DNA of 64,000 nucleotides. It comes from DATDPM01 sp963841995 (GTDB lineage: Bacteria > Pseudomonadota > Alphaproteobacteria > DATDPM01). Position numbers and translations under genes: made by a program. The notes beneath the pieces were generated by a model that was not told where the DNA came from, did no database searches, and saw nothing but the letters and a program-made list of their open reading frames with translations. Below, in pieces: positions 56,499 to 64,000 of this stretch; position 1 is the stretch's first letter; each line of letters opens with the position of its first letter. Location of the stretch: the NCBI GenBank assembly GCA_963841995.1, contig CAWJEX010000011.1, forward strand, positions 62,001-126,000, read 5' to 3'.

Positions 56499-58764
56499 AT
56501 GCACCGTATCGTCCTGCTCGCCAGCGCGAGCCTTATTTTCGCGGGCGCTTTGGCCGCGAGCGCAGCCGTTCCTGCACAGGCGCCAGACGCCGAAACGGCT
56601 CTCGAACAAAAATTCGACGAGGCCGTCCAGCCCAACGAGATGCGCGACTGGATGAAGCTGTTGGCAGCGCAGCCCAATCATGTGGGCTCACCGCACGACA
56701 AGGCCAATGCCGAAACGATACTCGGCTGGTTCAAGCAATGGGGCTGGGACGCACATATCGAGACGTTCCAGGTGCTATATCCTACGCCCGTTTCCGAGAC
56801 GCTGGAGATGCTGGCGCCCAAGCCGTTCAAGGTCACGCTACAGGAGCCGCCAATCCCTGGCGATTCCAGCGCGACGGCAACCGATCCGGCACTTCCGGCC
56901 TATCTCGCCTATCAGGGCGATGGCGACGTGACGGCGGGCCTCGTCTACGTCAATTACGGCATGCAGGACGACTACAAGACGCTTGAAAAACTTGGCATCA
57001 GCGTCAAAGGCAAGATCGCCATCGCGCGCTATGGCCATGGCTGGCGCGGGTTGAAGCCGGAACTCGCGCAGGATCACGGCGCTGTTGGTTGCATCATCTA
57101 CTCCGATCCGGCCGACGATGGTTATTCCGTCGACGCAACCTATCCCGATGGCCCGGCGCGGCCACCGCATGGCATCCAGCGCGGCTCGGTTGCGATCATG
57201 CAGATCTATCCCGGCGATCCATTGACCCCGGGCGTTGGCGCGACAGCAGACGCGACACGGCTGGACAGATCGCAGGCGCAGACGCTGCTGAAGATTCCGG
57301 CGCTACCGATTTCCTATGCCGACGCGCAGGTACTGCTGGCAGCGATGGGTGGCCATGTGGCGCCGCCGGAATGGCGCGGCGCGCTGCCGATCACCTATCG
57401 GGTCGATTCCGGCAACACGATGGTTCATCTCGCAGTCAATTCCGATTGGAGCCTGAAAACAATTTATGACGTCGTCGCGATGATGAAGGGCTCGACCTAT
57501 CCCGACCAATGGGTCATGCGCGGCAATCATCATGACGGATGGGTGTTTGGCGCCAGCGATCCACTTTCGGGCCAGGTGTCGCTGCTCGAGGAAGCACAGA
57601 ATTATCGGCGGCCTGGCGAAGCAAGGTTGGCAGCCCAAACGCACGCTTGTCTATTTGAGCTGGGATGGAGAAGAGCCGGGGCTGTTAGGCTCGACCGAAT
57701 GGGTGGAAACCCATGCCGACGAGTTGAAGCAGAAGGCTGTGCTTTACGTCAATTCCGACACCAATGGCCGGGGACATTCTTAAGATCGATGGCAGCCATG
57801 ACTTTCCAGCATCTAGTGAATATGGTCGCCAGCCGACGTGATCGATCCCGAAAAGAACGTCCCTGTCGGCCAGCGCCTACGCGCCAAGCTGCGCCTTGAC
57901 GCACTCGCGCCGGATGCCAAGCCGCACGTAAAGGAAGAGGCCAAGATCGCGGCTAACCCCACAAAAGATTTCCCCATCGAGGCGATGGGTTCGGGCTCGG
58001 ATTATGCGAGCTTCATCGAACATCTGGGCTTGCCTGCGCTGAATATCGAGTATGGCGGTGAAGGTAGTAGCACAGGCGTCTATCACTCGCGCTATGACAC
58101 TTTCGAGCACCACAGCCGGTTCGTGGATCCAGGCTTTGTTTACGACGGACTTCTAACGAAGACGATTGGGCGCGTGGTGTTGCGTACGGCCGATAGCGAT
58201 CTGCCGTTGCAGCGAGCAAGCGGTTTCTCTGACGCGATCTCGGATTACCTCGCCGAAATCAAAAAATTGATCAAAGACAAGAGCGAGGAAGCTGAAACAC
58301 AAACGAAATTGCTGCGCGATTGAGCCTTCGCGCTGGTGGCCGACCCGACCAAATCGAGCGGCCAGCCGACGGCATTACAGCCTGTGCCGAAGATCGATCT
58401 TGCGGCGCTGGAAAACGCAACCAACAGACTTAAGCGTAGCGCCAAGGCTTATGACGATGCTTTCGCCAAGAACGCCGCGCGGCTTAATGCAGGCCAGCAA
58501 GCCCGCCTGCAGGCGCTGATGCGCGATATCGATCAGACGCTGGCGCCTGCCATCGGCCTGCCCGGCCGGCCCTGGTACAAGAATCTGATTTACGCGCCGG
58601 GACGCTTCACCGGTTACGAGACCAAGACCTTGCCCGGCGTGCGCGAGGCGATCGAGGATCAACGCTGGGCGGATGTCGATCGTTACGCCAAGTTCACCGC
58701 GGGTGCGCTTAATGCTTACAGCAAGCGGCTGGATCAGGCGGCGGCGCTGCTCATGGGAAAATGA
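56499..58764 (+). pseudogene. M28-family aminopeptidase/glutamate carboxypeptidase-like, multiply disrupted
   Basis: Several frames together encode a secreted M28 peptidase of about 750 residues: signal peptide (LASASLIFAGALAASAA), PA-like insert (GKIAIARYGHGWRGLKPELA), zinc region GNHHDGWVFGASDP, TLVYLSWDGEEPGLLGSTEW, SGSDYASFIEHLGLPALNIEYGG and a C-terminal TfR-dimer-like domain (RPWYKNLIYAPGRFTGYETK). Single extra bases are inferred near 57597, 57771, 57805 and 57830. An in-frame TGA at 58321 stands where GGA would fit (RDGAFAL). The number and mix of lesions favour real gene decay, though sequence error is possible. Confidence 0.85.
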
Positions 58765-58808
58765 GCCGGGCGTGGCTCATCTCAGGAGGTTGCGGCTGCG
58801 AGAAACAG

Positions 58809-60485
58809 TCAGAAGACCACGCGCTGATAGGTGATCTCTTGGGCGATCTTGGCGAACGTGCTGATGATTTCGCCCGACGTCGTCAGATCGAAATACTTAT
58901 TTGAATCCGTGGCACAGGCCTGCAGCACAGCCGAATTTCCTTGCGTCCCATTGAGATCGACGAAGACCGTATAGATGGTGACGCCAGCCGCCTTGGCGTT
59001 GTTGCAGGCCAACGTCATGCGTGCGTCGACCTGTGTGCTTTGATCGGAGCCATCGCCATACCAGCGGTCTTGCGTGTTCAACCCGTCGCTCAGCAGTATC
59101 ATCACCTGCCTGATCTTTTGCGGCGCAGGTGGCGGCGCTGGCGGTTTAAGCGGATTGCCTTGTGTCATGGCCTGCCAGCCCCAGGCCAAGCCAATCGTCT
59201 GATTGGTCGAGCCGCCAGCCGACATGGCATTCACCTGGCTGGTCAACGATATCCAATTGTCGCTGAGCCCGCCAAGCACGCTCGGCACACAGGATTGTGC
59301 GTTCTCGACCGGGAAGTTCGGGTAGAGACCTGGCGCGGCATTGGACACATCATAGTCTTGCGGACGATCCATAACGCAGCCGTTCCAAGTATTGTGGGCG
59401 TTTGCGACCCAAGTGTGGGTATAGGTTGGCTGCTTGCAAACCTTGCTTTTGCCACTTCCCGTGCATGAACATGCAGTGCTATGGCCGCTGCAAGAGCATG
59501 AACTTCCTGTGCAAACAGTCACAATCGTTGAGGTCTGCACGCTGTTGTAACAGCCATTGTAAAAGTGGCCGAGCCTGCCGGAATTTTTACTGCCATTGTC
59601 GACGCTGGGGCAGATGTAGCCGGCATAATTACCGCTCGAGGGCACAGTGCCCGCGCTCGAACTGCCGTTGGTTGGTGTGCTCTGGCACACATAGCCTTGA
59701 CTGCTCGTGGTGTAGGGGCAGGTCGAGCCTGGACCGACATTAGCAAAAGAAGCGGGCGTGCCATTGGCGGGCGCCGATACCCAATCAGTCCAATCGATCC
59801 AGCTGGCGTTGACATTGGCAGTGCCGACGTTCACGTCCTTACTGAACGGAACTATCGCCACTTCCACGTCGCCAGGTGTAGTTACGGCGTTCTGCAATTG
59901 GGTGAGCAATTGGTTCGTAGCAGTCTTGAGGGCCGCTATCTTGCTGATGCCGCTGAAGTCAGTCTGGGTCATCGACCCGGTATTATCAAGCACCAGCGAC
60001 ACCCAGAGCTTATCCGTGGCGCTTGTGGCGATCGCGGTTGTTACGATACTCCAGTTGTTTACTCCGATTAGCGACAGAAGTGTCGTGGGCAACGCATTGC
60101 CGTTAGCGGCCGAACGCTTGACCGTGACCTGCACTGCGTTAAGTGGCGCACCGTTGGGCGTGAAGGTGCGCGTGTCGGTGTCCCAAAAGCCGGTGATGAC
60201 ATCCGTGTTAGCCAGCACGTCGCCATTGCTCGCCACGGGCATATTCTTGGCCGCGTATGTTTGGGCCATTTGAATGGTGTTGGCCGAATTCGGCAATTCC
60301 GTAACGGCAGCAAGCGCCGCCGCGTCGGCGGTGGCCTGCATGATGGTGCGAACGCGCCAGGCATTGGCGCCATCGATGGCAAGTCCCCCCAGTGCCAGAA
60401 ACGCTGGGATCAGACAGATTGCGAACACCGACGCCGAGCCACGCTCGTCGCTAGTTAGTTTACGGAAGGGCCGGAAGCAGATCAT
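58809..60485 (-). CDS. TadG-like pilus protein with von Willebrand A domain
   Basis: A 558-residue protein. The N-terminal TadE/G-like membrane segment (GSASVFAICLIPAFLALGGLAIDGANAWR) is followed by a large extracytoplasmic part with a vWA MIDAS motif DNTGSM in WVSLVLDNTGSMTQTD. A Cys/Ser-rich insert near residue 335 (CTGSSCSCSGHSTACSCTGSG) and a conserved end (IYTVFVDLNGTQGNSAVLQAC) are visible. Likely an assembly or adhesive component of the Tad pilus. It overlaps the TadE-like gene by 4 bp. Confidence 0.85.
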   Translation of the reverse strand: MICFRPFRKLTSDERGSASVFAICLIPAFLALGGLAIDGANAWRVRTIMQATADAAALAAVTELPNSANTIQMAQTYAAKNMPVASNGDVLANTDVITGFWDTDTRTFTPNGAPLNAVQVTVKRSAANGNALPTTLLSLIGVNNWSIVTTAIATSATDKLWVSLVLDNTGSMTQTDFSGISKIAALKTATNQLLTQLQNAVTTPGDVEVAIVPFSKDVNVGTANVNASWIDWTDWVSAPANGTPASFANVGPGSTCPYTTSSQGYVCQSTPTNGSSSAGTVPSSGNYAGYICPSVDNGSKNSGRLGHFYNGCYNSVQTSTIVTVCTGSSCSCSGHSTACSCTGSGKSKVCKQPTYTHTWVANAHNTWNGCVMDRPQDYDVSNAAPGLYPNFPVENAQSCVPSVLGGLSDNWISLTSQVNAMSAGGSTNQTIGLAWGWQAMTQGNPLKPPAPPPAPQKIRQVMILLSDGLNTQDRWYGDGSDQSTQVDARMTLACNNAKAAGVTIYTVFVDLNGTQGNSAVLQACATDSNKYFDLTTSGEIISTFAKIAQEITYQRVVF

Positions 60486-60919
60486 GAGTTTGAGTTCAGT
60501 GCGGTTTCGTCGCGCATGGTGACCTTGGCGTCGAGGATGGAGTTGCTGAAGCCTCCGAAAGCGGCCAGCACGCCAAAGATGCTGGCATCCGATACCGGTA
60601 GGGAAATTTCGACCACATCATCGGTGCCCTGCGTCGCAGTTATGGTGTAGGGCCTATTAGGATATAGCAGCGCGCTTTGAGCATAGGTCTCCGCCGCGGG
60701 CGCGCTCAATTGGCCTGTCGTCATGCGGCGGACGGTATCGCGGGCAACACTCCACATGTCCGCCTGCATTAGGTAAAGCGAAGTCGCGTCCGCGATGAAT
60801 CCCATGATAACAAGAAACACAGGGATCCAGATCACGAACTCGACTGTTATGCTGCCGCTCTGCTCGCGGCCGAACCTGTTCAGGCGGGCGCGCTTGCGGC
60901 CAAATCTTGAAATTCGCAT
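60482..60919 (-). CDS. TadE-like pilus assembly protein
   Basis: A 145-residue pseudopilin-like protein. The N-terminal region RFGREQSGSITVEFVIWIPVFLVIMGFIADATSLY contains the prepilin-type G/SITVEF processing site and one transmembrane helix. The rest is a small exported domain. TadE proteins are minor pilins of the Tad/Flp system. First gene of a two-gene unit with the TadG-like gene. Confidence 0.87.
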   Translation of the reverse strand: MRISRFGRKRARLNRFGREQSGSITVEFVIWIPVFLVIMGFIADATSLYLMQADMWSVARDTVRRMTTGQLSAPAAETYAQSALLYPNRPYTITATQGTDDVVEISLPVSDASIFGVLAAFGGFSNSILDAKVTMRDETALNSNS

Positions 60920-60957
60920 TTTACCCTACGCTGCCCCTCACACTTAATTTGTAAATT

Positions 60958-62226
60958 TTACAGTCTTATCCTGGCGAAAGCAATTTGAGGAGAATCAGCC
61001 TTTTCGTCCAAGGCCGTGGAGTCATCACGGTTAAGACGCAACAGCAGCCGTATCATCAGAATCATCAGAAAGAGCGAAAGCGCGGGCTGTCCGAAATAAG
61101 GATAGGGGGTAGTAACGATTGGCATGCTCCAGATGGAAAACATGAGGAGATCATCGATCAGGTTGCTGTCGTCGCGCGCGCTTAATTTTGCGAACATCCA
61201 GCCGAACGCGACCATGTCGTAGACGAATGCGTAAGGCGTGAAAAGATAGGTGGCGACAAGAAAAACCGCGCAAGACAGAAGCGGATCGCGCCTGCGCCAG
61301 AAGGTCCAGATCACAACTGCCAATGCCGCCAGCGAAATGGGCGCCTGCACCATCCAGGCGACGCCAGGCGAGAAACCAAACGCCCGCATGTTCATGAAAA
61401 CCGTCGGCATTCCCCGCACCGACCAGCCTTGAATACCACGCAAAATGTAATTTTGCACTGGCACGGCGACATTCAGATAATCCGCCCAGATGTGGACGCC
61501 GTAGATGACCGCGGTGAGTGCTGCAAGCAGGATTGCCGTTGCCGAAGCCGTGGCAAAGCAGCGCCAATTGCCGCGCAGAATAAGCACTACCGGCAACAGC
61601 AATCCCAGCTGTGGCTTCAGCGTCAGCAGGCCGAACAGCACGCCAGACAAAACGGGGCGCTTTTCCAGCTGCGTGAATCCGCCGATGATCAGCGCCGCGC
61701 TGAAAAAACCGTTCTGGCCGCAAAAATAACTGAGCGTGCCGGCGGGCCAGGTGGCGATGAGAGCCAGACGATTGAAAGGCTGCTCGACTTGCGTGGCGGT
61801 GAAAAAATATGCCGCGTAACCCGCCACGCTCCACAGAATCCAAGCGGGCAAATAAGGCAGCAAGCCCAGGATCCAGGTAAAAAGCAGGATATGCGGAGGA
61901 TACGACCAGTTGTAGAGTGGAGTGTGAGCGGAAAGCGCGAGGGCCTGGCGCAACGCGTCGTTATAGACAATCCGGTCGAACCATGCCGCCGGATCGTGGC
62001 CCAGCGCCGCGCGGCCCGACATCCAGGTGTTCATGAAATCGCGGCCGACGGGAATTCCGGACGGATCTAAAGGCGGGTGCGAGCCCCCGAAATATGAATA
62101 GCTATAAATGATGAAATAAGCCGCGCCGCCAATGGCCAAAGGCCCGTAAAGCGCTTCAGAAAATTGCGCTTCGACGCCGAGCGTAACGGGCTGGCGGAGT
62201 TTGATTTTGCTTCTTTTGAGGGTCAT
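60958..62226 (-). CDS. GT87 (DUF2029) family membrane glycosyltransferase
   Basis: A 422-residue polytopic membrane protein with about ten hydrophobic helices. Family features are VGRDFMNTWMSGRAAL (aspartate in the first periplasmic loop), YNWSYPPHILLFTWILGLLPY and GLLTLKPQLGLLLPVVLIL. GT87 enzymes use polyprenyl-phosphate sugars; they frequently neighbour tad genes in alphaproteobacteria, possibly for pilin or envelope glycosylation. The acceptor is unknown. Confidence 0.82.
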   Translation of the reverse strand: MTLKRSKIKLRQPVTLGVEAQFSEALYGPLAIGGAAYFIIYSYSYFGGSHPPLDPSGIPVGRDFMNTWMSGRAALGHDPAAWFDRIVYNDALRQALALSAHTPLYNWSYPPHILLFTWILGLLPYLPAWILWSVAGYAAYFFTATQVEQPFNRLALIATWPAGTLSYFCGQNGFFSAALIIGGFTQLEKRPVLSGVLFGLLTLKPQLGLLLPVVLILRGNWRCFATASATAILLAALTAVIYGVHIWADYLNVAVPVQNYILRGIQGWSVRGMPTVFMNMRAFGFSPGVAWMVQAPISLAALAVVIWTFWRRRDPLLSCAVFLVATYLFTPYAFVYDMVAFGWMFAKLSARDDSNLIDDLLMFSIWSMPIVTTPYPYFGQPALSLFLMILMIRLLLRLNRDDSTALDEKADSPQIAFARIRL

Positions 62227-62378
62227 TATAAAATCGCGAGACGCGCAAACCGCGGGATCGGGGAACGGAATGCAGAGCCCCGGTTACTATCCTCGAATGT
62301 TACCCTCTACATTGTCCGCCCGTTTCTATAACATGGGAGGTCAGGGAATGGAGTCGTGAAGATGAAAATCTTCAACTG

Positions 62379-62591
62379 GTGGTGGGAAGGCGGTTTTCTC
62401 GCTTCGCCAATTTTGCGCGAGAGGACAAGGGCCTTGTCACTGTCGAGTGGGTTGCATTGGCGGCCGCGATGGTCATCGGCGCGGTCACCATTGCCTGGAT
62501 AGCCCTCACCAGTGTGGAGACTCAATCGAACACGGTCGGTTCGACGATTGGAAGCGTTGCCAACACGACGACCACTCAGCCACCTCCGTAA
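62379..62591 (+). CDS. Flp-type pilin 1 (possible 5' frameshift)
   Basis: A 70-residue class IVb pilin: basic leader (RRFSRFANFAREDKG), prepilin site G/LVTVEW with Glu at +5, and one hydrophobic helix (VALAAAMVIGAVTIAWIAL). The open frame begins with GTG at 62379 without a ribosome site. A better start, ATG at 62362 behind GGAG, lies in another frame; one missing G in the GGG at 62383-62385 would join it to give MKIFNWWWGRRFSRF. It is a paralogue of the pilin at 62960. Confidence 0.8.
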   Translation: MVGRRFSRFANFAREDKGLVTVEWVALAAAMVIGAVTIAWIALTSVETQSNTVGSTIGSVANTTTTQPPP

Positions 62592-62959
62592 TGAAAACGT
62601 TGCAGTTGGGTTGCCATAAGGTGGCCTATTTGCCACGCAGCGAGGCAATTCACCATACTTCTTTGGTAAAAACTGACACTGCTACGCGCCCGACTGGAAC
62701 TAACCCGCTTAACTTATTGGTATTTTTGGCCAATTCTAGCTGGTTACTCTTTCGCGAAATCTGTTCCTTAAAAACTGAGGGATTGTGTATATAATCCACT
62801 TAAATCTTTGCATGCCGCGGTGTGCATTAGACATACTCGGCGCAGGGGTTTTGGTGGGGACAGCGGGGCAAGCCGTCTCTGCATTCATCGTCATGTTTCG
62901 TGCCCAGAGCAGTGGACTGGTTGCGCACGTGTGCGCGAATTTTTCGGAAAGGGAAGTCA
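62592..62959 (+). other. AT-rich spacer between the two pilin genes
   Basis: 368 bp with no supported gene and visibly lower GC than its surroundings. It holds a candidate promoter for the second pilin (62768-62795) and otherwise nothing recognisable; short frames on both strands have no pilin-like features. Confidence 0.6.
62768..62795 (+). promoter_or_regulatory. candidate promoter of the second Flp pilin
   Basis: TTAAAA (62768-62773), a 16-bp spacer and a perfect TATAAT (62790-62795), 164 bp upstream of the pilin start. The leader would be about 160 nt, long enough for control at the RNA level. Confidence 0.4.
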
Positions 62960-63166
62960 ATGAAAACGCGTAGAGGATTTATAAGCCGCCTCGCCAGGAG
63001 CGAAGACGGACTGGTTACGGTGGAATGGGTGGCGTTGGCCGCAGCTATGGTAGTCGGGGCGATAACAATCGGTTGGCTGGTGATGACTAACTTGAAAGCC
63101 CCCGCTAACCAAATTGGCACTGGAATCAATGCAGCGGCAAGTCAACCACTTCCAACTCCTCCGTAA
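62960..63166 (+). CDS. Flp-type pilin 2
   Basis: A 68-residue class IVb pilin: basic leader MKTRRGFISRLARSEDG, prepilin peptidase site G/LVTVEW with Glu at +5, hydrophobic helix (VALAAAMVVGAITIGWLVM) and a short Pro/Ser tail. GGAAAGGGAAG upstream supports the ATG. It shares the GLVTVEWVALAAAMV core with the pilin at 62379, so the two are duplicates. They are processed by a Tad prepilin peptidase not in this window. Confidence 0.9.
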   Translation: MKTRRGFISRLARSEDGLVTVEWVALAAAMVVGAITIGWLVMTNLKAPANQIGTGINAAASQPLPTPP

Positions 63167-63314
63167 TTGCACTCGGCCTGCGGCACATGGATCGTGCATC
63201 TATGTGCTGTTTCGCTTGCTTGGATCGTGGCGGCGGTTATCTGACCGCCGCCAAATCACTTGCAGAAGCCGCTGTTGAGCAACAGCGTTTTTGTCGTTTC
63301 TTGAAGGATGGCTA

Positions 63315-64000
63315 ATGCAGCGCTCGGTTATCAGCCTCATTGTTGGAGTGGTGCTGGCTGGCATAGCGCTCATCCTGCTGAGCGTTTACTTGAGCTCGGC
63401 CAGGCCCGATGCTGAAGCCGACCAGGACAAAACCGGCACTGTGGTGGTGGCAGTTAGCGATTTCGCCGCCGGCACGCCGATACACCGCGAATATCTTAAG
63501 GCCGTGCCCTGGCCGCGGACATCGGTTCCGCAAACCTCGTTTGCCAGCATTGACGATGTCTTTCTTGGCGCCAAGACCGAAGCCGACCGCATCGCGCTGA
63601 AACAGATCGGCGCCGGCGAGCCGGTCCTGAAAACCGACATTTCCGGCTTCGGCTCGCGCGGGACGTTGTCGCGCCAGGTTTCGCCCGGCATGCGTGCCTT
63701 CGCCATCCCGGTGAACGATGTCAGCGGCGTGGCGGGCTTCGTGCTGCCCGGCGATCACGTTGACATCATGCTGACGCGCACCACCGGCAACGACAACGAA
63801 AATCGCGTGACCGACGTCATCCTGCAGAACATCACCGTGCTGGGCGTCGACCAAGTAAGCGACCAGACCCGCGAGCGCCCCGAAGTCGCGCGCACGGCGA
63901 CCGTGGAAGTGACGCCAGAGCAGGCGCAGAAGCTCGCGCTGGCCCAGCAGGTCGGCACGCTGAGCCTTTCGCTGCGCAACGCGGAGACGGTTGGACAGGT
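63315..64000 (+). CDS. cpaB: Flp pilus assembly protein CpaB (RcpC), 3' partial
   Basis: The open frame starts at ATG 63315 behind GAAGGATGG and runs off the window (228 codons seen). An N-terminal membrane anchor (VISLIVGVVLAGIALILLSVYL) is followed by a SAF domain (VVVAVSDFAAGTPIHREYL; AIPVNDVSGVAGFVLPGDHVDIML) and the RcpC/CpaB region (VTPEQAQKLALAQQVGTLSLSLRN). CpaB is a periplasmic partner of the outer-membrane secretin. It places the window at the left edge of a tad/cpa operon. Confidence 0.93.
   Translation, partial: MQRSVISLIVGVVLAGIALILLSVYLSSARPDAEADQDKTGTVVVAVSDFAAGTPIHREYLKAVPWPRTSVPQTSFASIDDVFLGAKTEADRIALKQIGAGEPVLKTDISGFGSRGTLSRQVSPGMRAFAIPVNDVSGVAGFVLPGDHVDIMLTRTTGNDNENRVTDVILQNITVLGVDQVSDQTRERPEVARTATVEVTPEQAQKLALAQQVGTLSLSLRNAETVGQ

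Overview
The window is bacterial and alphaproteobacterial. It carries an Irr-type Fur regulator with a perfect ICE operator, the syntenic run ubiB/ubiE - mutM - rpsT - dnaA - dnaN - recF - gyrB, an L-type cytochrome bd operon and a Tad (Flp) pilus locus. GC content is high and coding is dense on both strands. Gene order and content from 1 to 44.8 kb look Rhodospirillales-like. The content after 44.8 kb (DUF969/DUF979/DUF2891, SIMPL, M3 and M28 peptidases, Tad pilus) has a different flavour. An ankyrin gene is cut off exactly at that boundary, so the two parts may not be contiguous in the source genome.

Layout. 0-11.2 kb (+): translation and RNA metabolism, metK (partial)-trmB, then rimP-nusA-ylxR/L7Ae-infB-rbfA-truB-rpsO-pnp, with a terminator-like hairpin in the rimP leader. 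11.4-16.1 kb (+): a frameshifted nitronate monooxygenase-like gene, irr, and an ICE-controlled rubrerythrin / Fe-S (CCG) protein / DUF3501 operon. 16.1-20.5 kb: SH3 protein (-), 2-hydroxyacid dehydrogenase (+), and a sulfur block dsrE-moeB-cysK-rrf2 (-). 20.6-24.7 kb (-): dut, coaBC, ubiB, ubiE. 24.8-33.9 kb (+): mutM, secreted protein, rpsT, rhodanese, dnaA, dnaN, recF (frameshifted), gyrB. 34.2-36.2 kb (+): a PBP1A-type penicillin-binding protein (frameshifted). 36.3-42.7 kb (-): one tightly packed unit, cobA-cydP-cydA-cydB-cydX-lipoprotein-sco-cobB. 42.7-44.6 kb (+): cbiD-cobK, then the ankyrin stub.

44.9-51.2 kb (-): beta-barrel protein, TSUP permease, FMN reductase, PRC-barrel protein, DUF2891, DUF979, DUF969 and a CAU-anticodon tRNA. 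51.4-58.8 kb: SIMPL protein (+), M3 oligopeptidase (-, frameshifted), slipin (+), MFS carrier (+) and a multiply damaged M28 peptidase (+). 58.8-64.0 kb: Tad pilus genes, tadG-like and tadE-like (-), GT87 (-), two Flp pilins (+) and the start of cpaB (+, running off the window).

Functional themes: (i) an iron/peroxide defence module read out by Irr; (ii) cytochrome bd assembly genes embedded among corrinoid genes; (iii) the dnaA neighbourhood, although no DnaA-box cluster could be seen; (iv) at least five genes whose frames are broken by single-base changes, most of them apparent +1 insertions. Several of those genes are normally essential or conserved, so read or assembly error must be excluded before any is called a true pseudogene. 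No CRISPR array, prophage or complete insertion sequence was seen. All identifications come from reading motifs and family resemblance; no database search was run.
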